The notes beneath the pieces were generated by a model, which ran no database searches, was not told where the DNA came from, and saw only the letters and a program-made list of their open reading frames with translations. A program made the translations under genes and the position numbers. Below, one piece after another: positions 1 to 12,710 of a DNA stretch of 59,952 nucleotides. How positions within the stretch are numbered: position 1 is the stretch's first letter; every line of letters starts with the position of its first letter. This DNA comes from Helochares maculicollis (lineage: Eukaryota; Arthropoda; Insecta; Coleoptera; Hydrophilidae): the NCBI GenBank assembly GCA_033557835.1, contig JAWQRO010000085.1, forward strand, positions 1 through 59,952, written 5' to 3'.

Positions 1-24
1 AAATATTATCACATATACAATAAG

Positions 25-26
<2 letters not shown>

Positions 27-82
<56 letters not shown>
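27..82. repeat. (TA)n microsatellite
   Basis: An uninterrupted run of 28 TA dinucleotides lies at the left edge of the window, inside what is probably a dnc intron. It is a simple repeat of variable length with no sign of coding or regulatory function. Confidence 0.97.
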
Positions 83-83
<1 letters not shown>

Positions 84-3000
84 TTACTTAAAGTTTCTAA
101 AATGTTATGTATTCGTTATTTCAGATCGTCTATACCGTCCTTATCTTACCTTATCTTATATCTTATATCTTGGCGCGACGATTTTTTTGATAGCTATGGT
201 AGATAAAGCAATGCAATTATAATTTATTTGAGAATCAAAAACGTTGGCATTGCAATAAGATGTTAGATAAAGTTATGCAGTAATATCACAGCTCTAAGAA
301 AAAATGTATTCTGAAACAGGCAGAATACAAAAACTTGACAAAGTAATTCAAAGCTAGTTTTATTCAAGTTGTACTTTAAAAACTTAACATTATATTTACA
401 AAACATTCCATTAATCAGCTTTAAAAATTCGCTGTTTTAGCTCTCGCTTAAACCCAGCAGACGTAGAACGGTACTAATAGTTCCTTAGGGTTTTCTCATA
501 AAAAATCACTTTAGCGGCCCTTATTCCCATATGCACAGCAGACAAAATTTAACGAAAATGTCCAGTCACTAGTACAGCTACACTACCCCATACTTGGTTT
601 TCAGTTTTCTTTAAGTGTGTCCACTTAAGAAAAATATTGTTACAATTTCCACAAAGATTCAGTTCTTAATCTACCACAAAAATGTCGCTTATTTATTTCT
701 TATTTAATTGCTTATTTTATTACTATCTATTTACAGATATTTAGTTGACTACTTACATTTGTGTATTATTCTTTTTTCTATTCGACTAAGGCTCTACTAC
801 TGAACTGAGTCTGTCTTGCTGTCTTCCTCGGATCTTGTTATATCATGACGATTAGTTACCACAACCCGCGAAATGGATTCCTCCAAAAAGGCGTTGTCAT
901 GGGGTACGGTTCCTTTTGACCCCAACTGTCCGCTGGTGAAGTGCATTCCTTCTGTTCATACTCAAGTCATTAATATCACTTAGATTGACAACGAATGCTA
1001 TTTTTCTTGTCGATATTAGCAGAACTTGTATAGGCTAAATCCATTGAAACTCGTTCTTAGAAGCGATGACTAGCTTCATTACAATATTTAACCATATTCT
1101 GTATTCCAATTGTTAACAACTTACTAACGGCAAACAACAGACCTGAATTAAAACCTTGCGGCTTCTGCTAAAATAGTCCATAACTCTTGTCCGAGTACAG
1201 ACCATATCACTTTTGGGCACCTTTAAATAAAGGCCACGCCATTAGTGAGGAACTAAGCAAGGCTCTTGAAGTTAGCTACAGCTACTGAAGCTTTTTTGTC
1301 TTGATGATACTAATCTTCGAAAATGTGTTTATTTGCTTTTGAAAGTAGCTTGATGAATTAATGGAACAAAAGTATTGACACTACATTTACAATTTGGTCT
1401 CGTGCACAGACACAAAGTGCCACAATACTCTACACAAATTGAATTACTGAATACAAAACTCCAAACTCATATTTTTATTTTCTTACCAACAGTTTGTAAA
1501 ATCATCTGTTTTACATTAAAGAATGCTGTAAGTATTTCAATTTTTGTAGGTAGCTTGTGGAGAATATATTTTTATTTTCAATTAAAAAATTAGATGTCAG
1601 TCGCGGAAAAAATATTCAAAACTTTTGATACTGCGCCTTAAACCCACTTTAATACACATTCACCTTAGTTTTTCCAATTCTTTATACCACAACCTGACAA
1701 ATATCTTTCCTTGTTCGACCGAAATGCCTCCATGTCCATTCTATGAAAGACTTTTTGAAAACTAGATCTGTTTAATAGAAAATTAATATGAAAAATTAGT
1801 TGACAGTTATAGTGATACATTGAAAGCAAAATAGACCTTAGATTAAAATTAATTCACTGCTTTTTTTAAACAATATCATCTTTTGAAGAAATATCTATAT
1901 TTTTAAGTTTGCCGCTTGCAGCATCAGCACTTCGTCACCAATAGTTTTATAAAGCGACTACGTTTCGTGTACTGATTAAAAATGTCTAAAAATACAAAAA
2001 CACTTGTCTAAAAAGAGAATGTCAAATTTATTATTTATAACAGCAACGAATTTTGATTATCTATTATTCTATTCAAAAACCCTTCTACCTTTTACAAGTT
2101 TTATTTTCAAGAATTGGCTATACTTGTATTTTTCTACTTTTAAATGAGAATATTTTATACTTTTATATCGATAAGATCAACGAAATATAAGTTGCTGCAA
2201 AATGCAAAATATTCAACTCACATTTAAACCTTAATTAAAGGAACATCCAGAAAATATAGGTGATTTAATTTGTAAGGATTCTAAAAATGCAATTTTTTTG
2301 GTTAGAACAATTTTTGAAATTATGATAGCAGTTTCTTTTCTCTCTCTTTCTCTTTCTCTTAAGAATGGAAACTCTCGAAATGATTTTCTATTTATAACTT
2401 ACACATGCGAATGTTCACTCTTTTCATTTAAACGGTTTAAACTGGTCGTAAATGAGCCATTCAGTGTGTTTTGTATATTGTAATTATTGAAGAATTGACG
2501 GAATGAACTGTGGTCCAATTCTTCCTCTCTTTTTATAATTTTGCATTAGTTTAAATATCCATTCCAATGTGAAAATGATAAATATCAGTTAATTTAGTAT
2601 ACATTAAATATTCAAATATGCGACTTATTGTGAAAGACCCTGAATATCAATATTTATAATTTGATCACTACTATGCTGCTCTTCGAAATAAAGCGATGAG
2701 ATTAGCAATCAACCCATTGTCCATATCGGAAGGTTATAAGTTTGCTGTTTCTATCGTTCAATTTGTTCCTGCCAAATAGATATATGTCATATTAGTACAA
2801 TCGACTCTTAAATAATGACATCCGCTTGAAGGACAATAACATGAACTTTATTAAAAATACATTAGGAGACTATATAAAATCAATATTAATATCAGTTTTC
2901 GCGATTTCGTTCAATTTCCGTTTAAAACTTGTTGAAAATATCTTCTAAGTTTCTAAAGATTTTACGCAATTCAAAACCATTCAATACACGAAACATTTCA

Positions 3001-6000
3001 AAAGGCGATAGTAAATAGATGATAATAGATAAGGAAGAGCTTCATATTTTCATCGGTCGAGCTTCCCTTTCAAGCATTACTGAAAACGACAGTCCCATTA
3101 AATAACATAAGAAAAATTGTGGAAAACCGTAAACTTGTCGGTTCCCTGATTGTAACATTTTTGTACAATTTGTGAAGTGTAGAGTGTTGAAAAGTGTGCA
3201 AGATATTTTCAAAATTGAAATACAAGACATGCGGAGTTTTAAGTCTTTTACCTAGATATTATTTCTTATGATATCAGAAAGGAACAATTCCTTATGAATA
3301 TTTTTACTCTTCAACTTTTGCGACAAATTTTTGCTTCGGCGAATGAAATCGGCAAAATATTGCTTAGTTTGTCTTTGTCATTTTACATATTATATAAAAA
3401 AATATATACATCAGTGCCTAAAACATCTTCACGAAATGCATTTATATAACCTTATTGACGCACTTTTGTTGTGTAAATAAAATATCAAAACCATTTCTAC
3501 CCCTAACAACGCAATGCCTTTATATTCTCTTTAAAGCAAAGCTCATGACAGCTGAAAGCTCACCCTATAAGCCAGGAGGAAAAGGTAATATTTGTATACG
3601 AGAGTAAGGGAAACGTTCAATAATCGATATGTTGGCAATAAAAGAAAACAAATCGTGACGCGAAGTCTCTCATGTAATATTCTGATTTATTTATAATAAT
3701 TTCCCAAGCGAATGAAACACATTATTTGTTAAAATCTTCAAGCAAAATTGTGAAGACAGCGAATTTCATCTTCGTTTTTATTAACAAATTTCATTGTTCG
3801 GTTCCATCAGAAAAATAAACTGCAGCCGGTAATCCCATTAATGTCATTTTAGTTTGTATATGTATCCTACACAATAGTAGTTTTTACATTCAAAAGAGAC
3901 TATCGGTGGTTTATTAACAATTTGTGCTCCAACAAAATGTTTTGAAACTCAAACTCACAAATTACAGTTCCTCTCTAATAATGTTTTGTTGTTTGGATTC
4001 ATTTTCGCTATGTATATCTAAAATTAACACACTATCCTATTCGCGTCCTCCTGCCTCATCCAATTGTCGATTTGATTAGTTATATTAAAATTATTGTTAC
4101 TTTCCAGTACGAAAAGCAAAGCACTTTTACTGCAATTGATTTGTTTAGTTGTTCTGAAAAGTATCTGGGAAAGCCACCCATACATTTTAGAGACTAAACG
4201 CTAGAGGTAATAAACGTTAATTACGTATGGCGTATGGTGATTGTAAACACAAACATATTTAGTAGCGTTCTTAGCGCTGAAAATTTTGCTCATTACAATC
4301 AATAAAATTCGTTCAGCACGAACTGTTTTTGAAAATTAACAGAGATCTCAGAAAGAGACGAGCTGCCCATTCAGTTACTTAAATTTAATTTATAATTCTA
4401 TAAAGATGTTTCTCGGCACAGTTGACGACATCGCTTCCAAACAGAAGTGTTCAACCTAACACAATTTAGTGAAATGCCACTTATTATAAAGATTTGGGAG
4501 ACAACTGCGAGGGAATCTTTCGGTTACCTTTCGTTGATTGCAATAAAAGTCAATAATAATTTAATCAACTTTATCCGTAGATTATTTATGGCATTTACGT
4601 AGTTGAAAAGGGGGATGCTTTGAATTTAGCTCTTTGAAAGCTCGTTTCCATGGCGACGCGTTCAAATCTCGTGTTCCTCCAGAAAAGACAAAGATGTTTT
4701 GGAAGGTTCTTGTACACGCGATAAAGATGGCGGGAGTATTGACCGAGACTTAGGAGCGGCTTCACCAATTTGCCAAAGGTCTGTCCTGTTATATGACGGA
4801 TATAGGAGAAAATCTGCCGTCGGATGGAATTTAAACAGGAGTTCGTGTTGTTTTTAAGAGATGTCGATATTTAGATTAACATGTTAATATTCAAACTAAA
4901 CAAATTCTACAAACGAACGAGACAATTACTTTATTTCAAACATCTGTATATTATTGATATGAAACGTTACCCAAAATTATTTAGACTAATGATTTTGGCA
5001 TAAAATTTTGCAAAACAAAAAAGAACAAGAATATTTCGCTACTATCTATAAACTTCTACATGAACTGTCACTTTATTTTCACTAATCTTCTTTGGTGAGT
5101 CATTTTGCTTATTTAAATTCGTTTCATTCACGTTACAAACTTTACTTCATCCACATTTCACGAATGCATGTATGCTAAATGAAGAGAAGGATAATGGGAT
5201 ATAACTGCGATCTTACAGGGAACATCGTTTTAAGATCTAGCTTATAATCTTTCTAAAAAGGGTTATGAGCAAAGAAATTGCTCCCAACCACTTTGCAATG
5301 ATTGCAATGGTTAATAGTGATTTAGTTTTAGGTTTTAATTTCTTAATTGATCGTTCAAACAATATATGTCGCAGATAATCCAAATCAATTATATCTTGAA
5401 CTTCTGTTTAAGTAAGCAAATATAATAGAGAATTTCGGCAAGTAGAACTGAATAATGGATAGATTATAACGATATTGTTAACAGAAATGTCAGATATAAC
5501 TCAGTGTGATTTGTTTTCCACCATAATACATATGTATAACTGCTAAGCAATAAATCACCATATTAAACAATAGTATAACATGCAAGTGCAAAAAAATTGC
5601 CAATGCTCTGCGTAAGAAAATTTACACTGGACTGTCCATATTTCGACTTGATTGCAGAATTGTTTGTCCAAAATGAACTGTTTGAATGAGTTCTTATACT
5701 TAAGATATATTCGAAATTTTATACCACCTAATTTTGTATACCTATTAATTAAATTTTCTAGAGTAGCGAATATAGATGTAATTGTCTTTCTACAATTAAA
5801 AATGTCTCGTTACAAAACTTAAACATAATCGGAACGTTATTTTAGCATGGAATTAATGTTGGAACAAAACTTATGCGAGATACAATAATAATTAAATATA
5901 AGAAGTACGCAGGAATATCGGGTAGGGTTTTAAGCATATGCAAAAAGATAAAAGATAGTAAATAAAATTCTAAATATTTTTAATTAAACTTGTTTTAAAT

Positions 6001-8696
6001 GCTTAAACTGCTATTTCTTAAGACATCCTCATTTATATATAAAAAGACATAATTCAACTAATAATTACTTGTTGAAAATTAAATTGAGTGAATTTTAGAC
6101 AGAAGTTCAATTATAATATCTACGAATAAACTCTTGTCATTATATTTTACAAAATTCCTAATGGGGTTGCAGTAATATATCGTTTACGTTTCAAGTATTT
6201 AATTTTTTCCTGTATTTCCTTTTCTCACCATCCAAATGCATTCCCTAGTTTGCTTCTTTAACATCATATGCAAAAATTCGCATATATTTTTATACAGACT
6301 GTGGGTGTGAGACACATAGTTTGAAAAAAAATTGGGTCACATAAGATCTACTATTATTGCTATTATTTATAGAATCTCTTAATAATTCTGTTTTTTTTTT
6401 CGTTAAGCAAAATTCGAATACATCATTTGAATAAATCTCTATTTAACTTACCCAGTGAACTCACATGCATAGAGTAAAAGCCTATCAATGATGCACAAAT
6501 CCAACTTAAATTTCATATTTCTATGATGGACATGTCCTCCAACACAATACATTCCGACCCTGCAAGCGATGTGCGAGCGAATCCCGAGTAGGTGGAGTTC
6601 TTTGAATCTTTCTCTATGCTTACTTTCCATTTCTTAGTTTTCACTTCAACTTTTCAGGCTTTTTCCAATATTAGACACTGTCTTAGTTGAAACTTTTCCC
6701 CACATTCATTTTTCAGAAAGTTTTCAAACCGTTTTTATAAATTAGCTTTCCGCATTACCTTCCAATCCTCTTTTCGTTCCTGTAATCCTTAAGATTCTTT
6801 AAAGCATTATTAATATGTTGGTTAGTACTACGTATAAAATACCGGAATGTCGCAGGTTATTTTAGAATATCACTTGCATAATCAATTTGAAAAACCTATT
6901 TTAATAAATTTTAGAAATCCATTGCACGGTCGGACAAATTGTAAAACGGCTTTTATATTGTTTGAGCAACTGTCTTTTTGATTAAAACAAATTATGCACC
7001 GTTACATTTGCTTAGTCCTATTAATATAATACAATATATCCACATTCTATGCGAATCCACAGAATTGACTAAAAACACGTCGGTATTTTTTTATGAATAG
7101 CTGTCATTAATTAAAGACTTCAATAGAACTGCATTAATTTGACTATGTTTTAATTGAGTTTTATTTAGGACAATGGCATCTCTTCCATAAAAACAGCGAA
7201 TACGGGTAGAACTGTGATAATTTGATAAATTGTTGCATTTGGGACAATGTCACATGGTAATTTCGCATACACGTATCTCATTCCCTGCACATTTTTTCTG
7301 TAATTTCATTTTAGTGACGCAAATTGGACCTACGCGTCGAAAATCGAATAAAAGAAAAATAATGTATCTCGCAAATTGAAACCTAGCTGTAAAGAAAATA
7401 AATAAAACCATGTAACCGAAAAATTTTGTTTACAACAAATTAAAAACACCTCGATAGATATTAGCCGAAAACACTGGTTTAGAAATTTTAAAGGCCAGGA
7501 CCGCAAGCCGCAAGGAAGATTAAATATTCCTTTTATTCGTCTGTGCCGGATATTGATTAATTAAATTTGCCGCGTAAAAACGGAGAATAATTTTCAACTG
7601 CATATATTTACCTAAGTACAGTCTTTGAGGATAACAGTTTGCATCGCTTACATGTTGGAATATTCATAGGCATTGATTGCTTTAAATTAAATATTCCTTG
7701 GTAACCGTAATCCAATAGAGCGTTCCACCTTTAAAACTCTCCACATGAAAAGTTTTATAAGTCCGGAAAGCGTCTCGTCCCTAACGACGCGCCTGGGCTA
7801 TGTGCTTTGAAATTATATAAGTATTTCGCCATCCTTCCGTTACCCGCTTAGCCATCAAACTTTATTATTGTACGCAAAACTTTTCGACTGCTTTACGAAA
7901 ATTTACGATTTCTTTACGGAAGAGATCTGGAATCTAGAATATATTCTCCTACCTCAAGTAGCATTAATCAAATTGTAAGCCCACTGAATTAAAATGAAGG
8001 TACGGCTATATACCGACCACTTTGAGCGATTTCCTGGTCACTTACTTTAATTGGAGTGGTTCTAAAGGCCTCAGGAGCATCGAAAATTCTGTTTAAAATG
8101 ACCCTAACTTTTTACGCAAACAAAATATTCGATGTTGGTGTTTATTTTTCAATAAAATATCCGACCCCGGCTCCAATATGGAAAGTTGATACAACGAAAA
8201 CTTCCATTATATAAAACAATTCATTCAATCGATCGCTGTCACAGATTATAACTTACACCCCCATCGCTTCAAAACAGATAACAACTTCATTTATGCTGGC
8301 TTTTGTAACTTTCAAAATTGTATTGTATTGTATCTTGAATTTCCTGGTTTAATGAGATAGTCTTTGCAATTACTGCCCTCATCCGAAGCTGCACTGTCCC
8401 TTCTCTTCCCCTAATAACAGAATATGGACATGGCATGAGCTATAATGGCCTTATTACGAATTCAAACCGCATTCTAGTTCACACAGAGTTGTTGGAATTG
8501 TAAAATAGTTAGAATTCAACCAATTCCTTCAATTCTCTTATGTCTTCAGGATTGACCTATATTCACGGTATGCTTGATTACTGAAAAACTTTTAGAAACC
8601 TACTTTATTTTCTTCTGCTTTTTTTGAGTGATTTTGGCATACATACTTACCATTAAGATGTATTTACAAAGATTTATATTAATTTATCTTTTACAG
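83..8696. other. AT-rich intron sequence upstream of the first visible dnc exon
   Basis: No exon, RNA gene or intact element is recognised here. The stretch is AT-rich, has stops in all frames, and includes a CT-rich patch at 2335-2360. Because the exon at 8697 begins in mid-codon behind a good acceptor (ttttacag), this is inferred to be intron of the long dnc isoforms. The exon that should carry the PKA motif RRESF and the first half of UCR1 was looked for and not found, so it probably lies upstream of the window. Two slightly GC-richer spots (4640-4740 and 6448-6630) are discussed as findings. Confidence 0.6.
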
Positions 8697-8798
8697 TCAT
8701 GGAGAAGATCTCATCGTTACTCCATTCGCACAAATTTTGGCAAGTTTACGCAGCGTTCGAAACAACTTTCTGGCCCTCACCAATGTGCCCACCAATAA
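8697..8798 (+). CDS. dnc: dnc (PDE4) exon: C-terminal half of UCR1
   Basis: This exon encodes 33 whole codons, beginning HGEDLIVTPFAQILASLR and ending in SVRNNFLALTNVPTN, with one base left over at the 5' end and two at the 3' end. The sequence is the hallmark C-terminal part of upstream conserved region 1 (UCR1) of PDE4 cAMP phosphodiesterases. UCR1 works with UCR2 to hold long isoforms in an inhibited, dimeric state; PKA phosphorylation, at a site encoded further upstream and not visible here, relieves this. The acceptor is ttttacag and the donor gtaagt is consensus. The shifted donor three bases later (gtatcg) would put an in-frame TAA into the exon, so the first GT is chosen. The next exon (12646) restores frame as an AAG lysine. 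Confidence 0.95.
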   Translation, partial: SWRRSHRYSIRTNFGKFTQRSKQLSGPHQCAHQ

Positions 8799-11700
8799 GT
8801 AAGTATCGTCACAGTTTTTTCCGTAGAATGTCATATAAACTAAGGTTTTAGAGAGAAGTGAAGATGCGATTAACTAAGATTACATTGTTTGGAACAGTAG
8901 CAGCCCAATGCGTATACTAAATAAAGGACATTATAATTTCATATAAAAATTACGGCATACCATTAAAATTTAATTTTATAAGTAGCCATAGCGAAGCTAC
9001 TGCAATTTAATAATAATGTTGCTGTAATGAAGCAATTATGTAAATATTCTAAATTTTGCTTCAAATGGGAGTTTTATCGGATTAATGCTGTCTCTCATCT
9101 AACCCATTACGAGTTTTTACCTTAAAGGAAAACTGTCTTGAGAGTATTTCTACGTTTTAGAATATTTCTGTGCATATAAATATATTCCTTTCAAATCATA
9201 ATGGTAACAGGATTTAGCGCAGCATACCATAATCGCTACTTACACAAAGCGTGCTAAGCGCTTTTATCCACAGAACTAGCAAACGTTCGCAGCCTTGCTT
9301 GCGTGAAATTAAGATTTTTTCTTTGTCGTTTGGTGCATATCTATTAATGAACTGCTTTGTCGTCTAATGCCAACTGTTCTGCTGCTAGTGACAGTTTTTC
9401 GTTTCTATCCGCCCCTCCAGCTCTCGATTTTTCTCTCGTTTATTAGTTGTTGAAGCTGGTACTTTGTGGATGGCATAATATATCCTAGATATGCAGTTGA
9501 ACCTTTTTTTATAAATATAATATTTCTCTCTCTCTCCACTGATATTTATAATCTCAAAATATCTTCATTGTTTACTCAAGCTGTCCACGGTATTCTGTGG
9601 ATCCGGCGATACAGTCACATCTCAAATACTTTCAGTTTATTTATAGGCTTAGATTTGAGAGCCCAAATTTCTTCAGAACAAATTATAAGGTAGATATCGA
9701 AATCTGAGCATGTAAACATCGTTATGGACTATATGAAGGCATACGTGCTATATGCGTTAATACTTTCCACTGCCCACCTATGATGCATTTAATTTTCATA
9801 CTAGGTAAAAATAGAATAAATAATTTTTTTATACCATTATAGGACATAAAATATTACAAAGCAAGGATGCACACATAACGGATGATTACATTTGTAATTG
9901 TGTGTGATGTATTGTTTGTCTTTTTTGTACTTCATAATCTGCTATAATAAAGTAAATATGGGCAGTGGGAATTATATTTCCAACCTACAAAATCGTGTTA
10001 TGTATGCATATCGGCATTTTGTATTTGTGGAAAATTAATGTGCATCATGGAGTAATAAATTCAAATTCTTAAGAATAACTATTAGTACTTACACACTCTT
10101 ATAGCACATAATAAATTGTATTAAAATTCTAAATTATAACGTTAATAGAGTGATGCAGAGCTTTGTAAAAAATTTAATCAAGCTATTGAGAGCTGCTATT
10201 AAATGGCAGCACATTTGAAATGTGAAAATTTTAAAACACACTACCCATAAAAATGATAATATTATCCTCCCATGAAAGGGTTATACTATTTTATTTAATC
10301 ATTTTGTTGTCAGTTATTGTCAGACCACCGCTAATTCAGTTGGCCTTCTGGTGAAAATTATGAAATTTATTTTCCTGCTAATGTTCTGACCTGTGTTTGA
10401 TATTCTATTAAATTGGATCAACTGTTGTAAACCTGCAATAATACCAGTATCATCGGTGTAACAGTTTTTATTTAGCGAGACCTTTACTTCCACTTTTCTT
10501 TTCACGCATGCTATCTGAAGTATGACTTCTGATTAAATAGTGAACAAGTGTGGCAAGACTAATTCTCCTTAATAGTTGAGGATTATACACCACACTGACG
10601 ATTCCACGATCTTCACACTTTTTTCTTTAATTGTCTTTGGTAACCGAACAAAAACTGACTGACAGACAATGTTTAAGATACCAGTTTGCTTAAATGCGAA
10701 TTTCGTTTAAACCAACTACCTTTTTTGTGTTTTCATTGCTTTTCCCACTACTTCTATATGAGTCGATAGCCCCGTAATACTCTGTCGAATTGAAAACTGG
10801 CCATACCCTCTTTCCAAACTCTGCTATCTAGTTCTTTTATTGAGTAGTCTTTCAATTGTCCCATTCTAGATACTTCGGGAGCTTCAGCCGTGTAAATATT
10901 GGTCATCCTGTAGAGACTGTATACTTATTTCTTGTAAATTTTTGCATTTGCTCTTCTAAGTTTTCGATCTTATTTTTTAATATTTTTCTTATTTATCGAC
11001 TGAGCGTTTTTAACTTTTTCCACGATAATATTTTAATAACATGCATTATCCGTAATTGAGGTGTCCAATGGATTTTCTACAAGTTTACTAAGAATATCTA
11101 TCATTTTTTATGTGTCTGTCAGTTCCTGTAGTTATTCTGGAAATTTCATTGTTATTCATCTCAACCATTTATCTTCATTGTTTGTTAATACTTTTAGATA
11201 ATATTTCTAGCATAAAAGTGAAATTAATTTTGACTAAGCTGTATGTAGACTTTCTTATTAGTGCAGAATTGTAAAAGCTATCCCTCTCTTATTATTTGTT
11301 TGGAAACTGAGCGAATAAGCCTTTAAAATATCCTATATGTTTACATCATTTCAGTTTATTATTTCACCTATATTTATTAATATGGAGTCAGTACTTATTA
11401 ATCCGATGCTACTTTCATAATTAATAATGAACAACAACTAATCGATACTCCCTCAACATATACGTACAATAGACATTGGTCAAAAGAATAAAATATGCTT
11501 AGAATTGTACCCAAACGCAACTTCATCTACTGTTTATCCTGACTTCCACTGACATATCTTTAAAGCTGCAGCTATATCATTAAATATTACAAAAGTGCTT
11601 CTCTTGATTAAGTTTTAAAAGTTGAAAATTATATAGTGAAGTTTTAAATTGATTTTGACATGGATTTAGTGGGATAGTGAACGGTGGGTAGCAAACAAGG

Positions 11701-12645
11701 ATATAATTGGCATTAATTCATTTATCGTTATAAAAGAATCATATGTCTACTTTCTTTCACACAGCCATCCCATTAAATTTTGAGTGCCTAGTTGCAATGA
11801 AAACCATTTAGAAATTCAAAGGTATGGTTCACCGATTTTTGCAAAATCATAAAGGTCAGCTCTATTACCTTTAATTACAGCGGACTCTGAATAGACCGTG
11901 ATGTTGCGTCCGGGCTCTCCGGCTGCTAATAAACTTTTGCTTCGCTAATAAATTTGAAAGGAAAAATTGCAGAGTTTCTTTCGCACTGATTAGCTTTCGA
12001 AATTGAAAAAGACTGAAAATATTGGATTATTTTCTCCTTATCCGTATTTAATCTCTTTGCTACCTACAACTCAGCAAATAACTTGTGCAACATTTATTGG
12101 ACGACTTTTCTATTTATCGCGTTCCTTTAAAAATTAAAACTGCCAAGAGCTGCAGATTCATGAACATTCTTTGTCACGCTGTGCGCGTTTCAAGGGCTTT
12201 TTGTGTGAGCAATTTCATAAAAACTACTGAAATCGATTAAGATCAAGTACGGGAACCAATGGGTTGGAATTTTCTAAGTATTTATTAAATACGGAAAACT
12301 GTAACATAGGAAATAGATCAGTAGATTTACAAGACTTCTTCATTTAGTTTACAGTCCGTCATGACGCAACTTCGCAAGTAACTTTTTATTAAATATCCTT
12401 TTGCAGTTTTTTTTTTCGAATCGTATTGAATAGAAAATGATTTGTATACAAACTTTACTTCATGCGCTTCCTTCAAGAGTTTTAATGGTTCCGGTAACAA
12501 ATATCCGCTTCCCTATTATACTGTCGCTTTAGCAAGATAACGCTGTTGCCATACAATTGTAATTCTGCCACTCTTCCTTTTCTCCAAGGGACAGGAAATC
12601 TATTTCTATAATTGACTTTGTTAGTAATTTGTGCTATTGTTTCAG
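8799..12645 (+). other. dnc intron (UCR1 to linker exon), 3.85 kb
   Basis: This intron is bounded by gtaagt and a tttcag acceptor. It is AT-rich. A short CT tract lies at 9525-9537 and a reverse-transcriptase fossil on the opposite strand at 10320-10570 (separate entry). From 10.7 to 11.2 kb the + strand is pyrimidine-rich, which could be more decayed sequence of the same retroelement on the - strand. Nothing else is recognised. Confidence 0.8.
10320..10570 (-). pseudogene. Non-LTR retrotransposon reverse transcriptase fossil
   Basis: Read on the - strand, one frame gives GELVLPHLF, a stop, SEVILQIAC, then CYTDDTGIIA, GLQQLIQF and finally KINFIIFTRRP. These align in order with conserved blocks of non-LTR (LINE) reverse transcriptases: the QGCVLSP.LFN..SE.I block, the catalytic YADD box (here YTDD, A changed to T), and the INxxKTKxM-like block. 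The spacing is shorter than in active elements and there is an internal stop, so the copy is dead and truncated at both ends. Clade cannot be decided from this. It lies antisense in a dnc intron and is probably neutral. The family call rests on motif order rather than a database match. Confidence 0.6.
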
Positions 12646-12710
12646 GTCTCGCCGTTCTTCGGGGGCGGCATCGGCTGCCACTCCGCAGCCAAGGAACTTC
12701 AATCCTGGAG
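12646..12710 (+). CDS. dnc: dnc (PDE4) exon: UCR1-UCR2 linker (LR1)
   Basis: This 65-bp exon has one base completing the lysine codon from the previous exon, 21 codons starting SRRSSGAASAATPQPRN, and one base left over. It corresponds to the Ser/Arg-rich linker that follows TNVP..NKSRR in Drosophila Dunce, so it is linker region 1 between UCR1 and UCR2. The composition (Ser, Ala, Pro, Arg) suggests a flexible, disordered segment that is open to phosphorylation. The acceptor is tgtttcag and the donor gtaagt. The third codon positions are rich in G and C, unlike the flanking intron, which supports coding. The exon is absent from the predicted super-short isoform. Confidence 0.92.
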
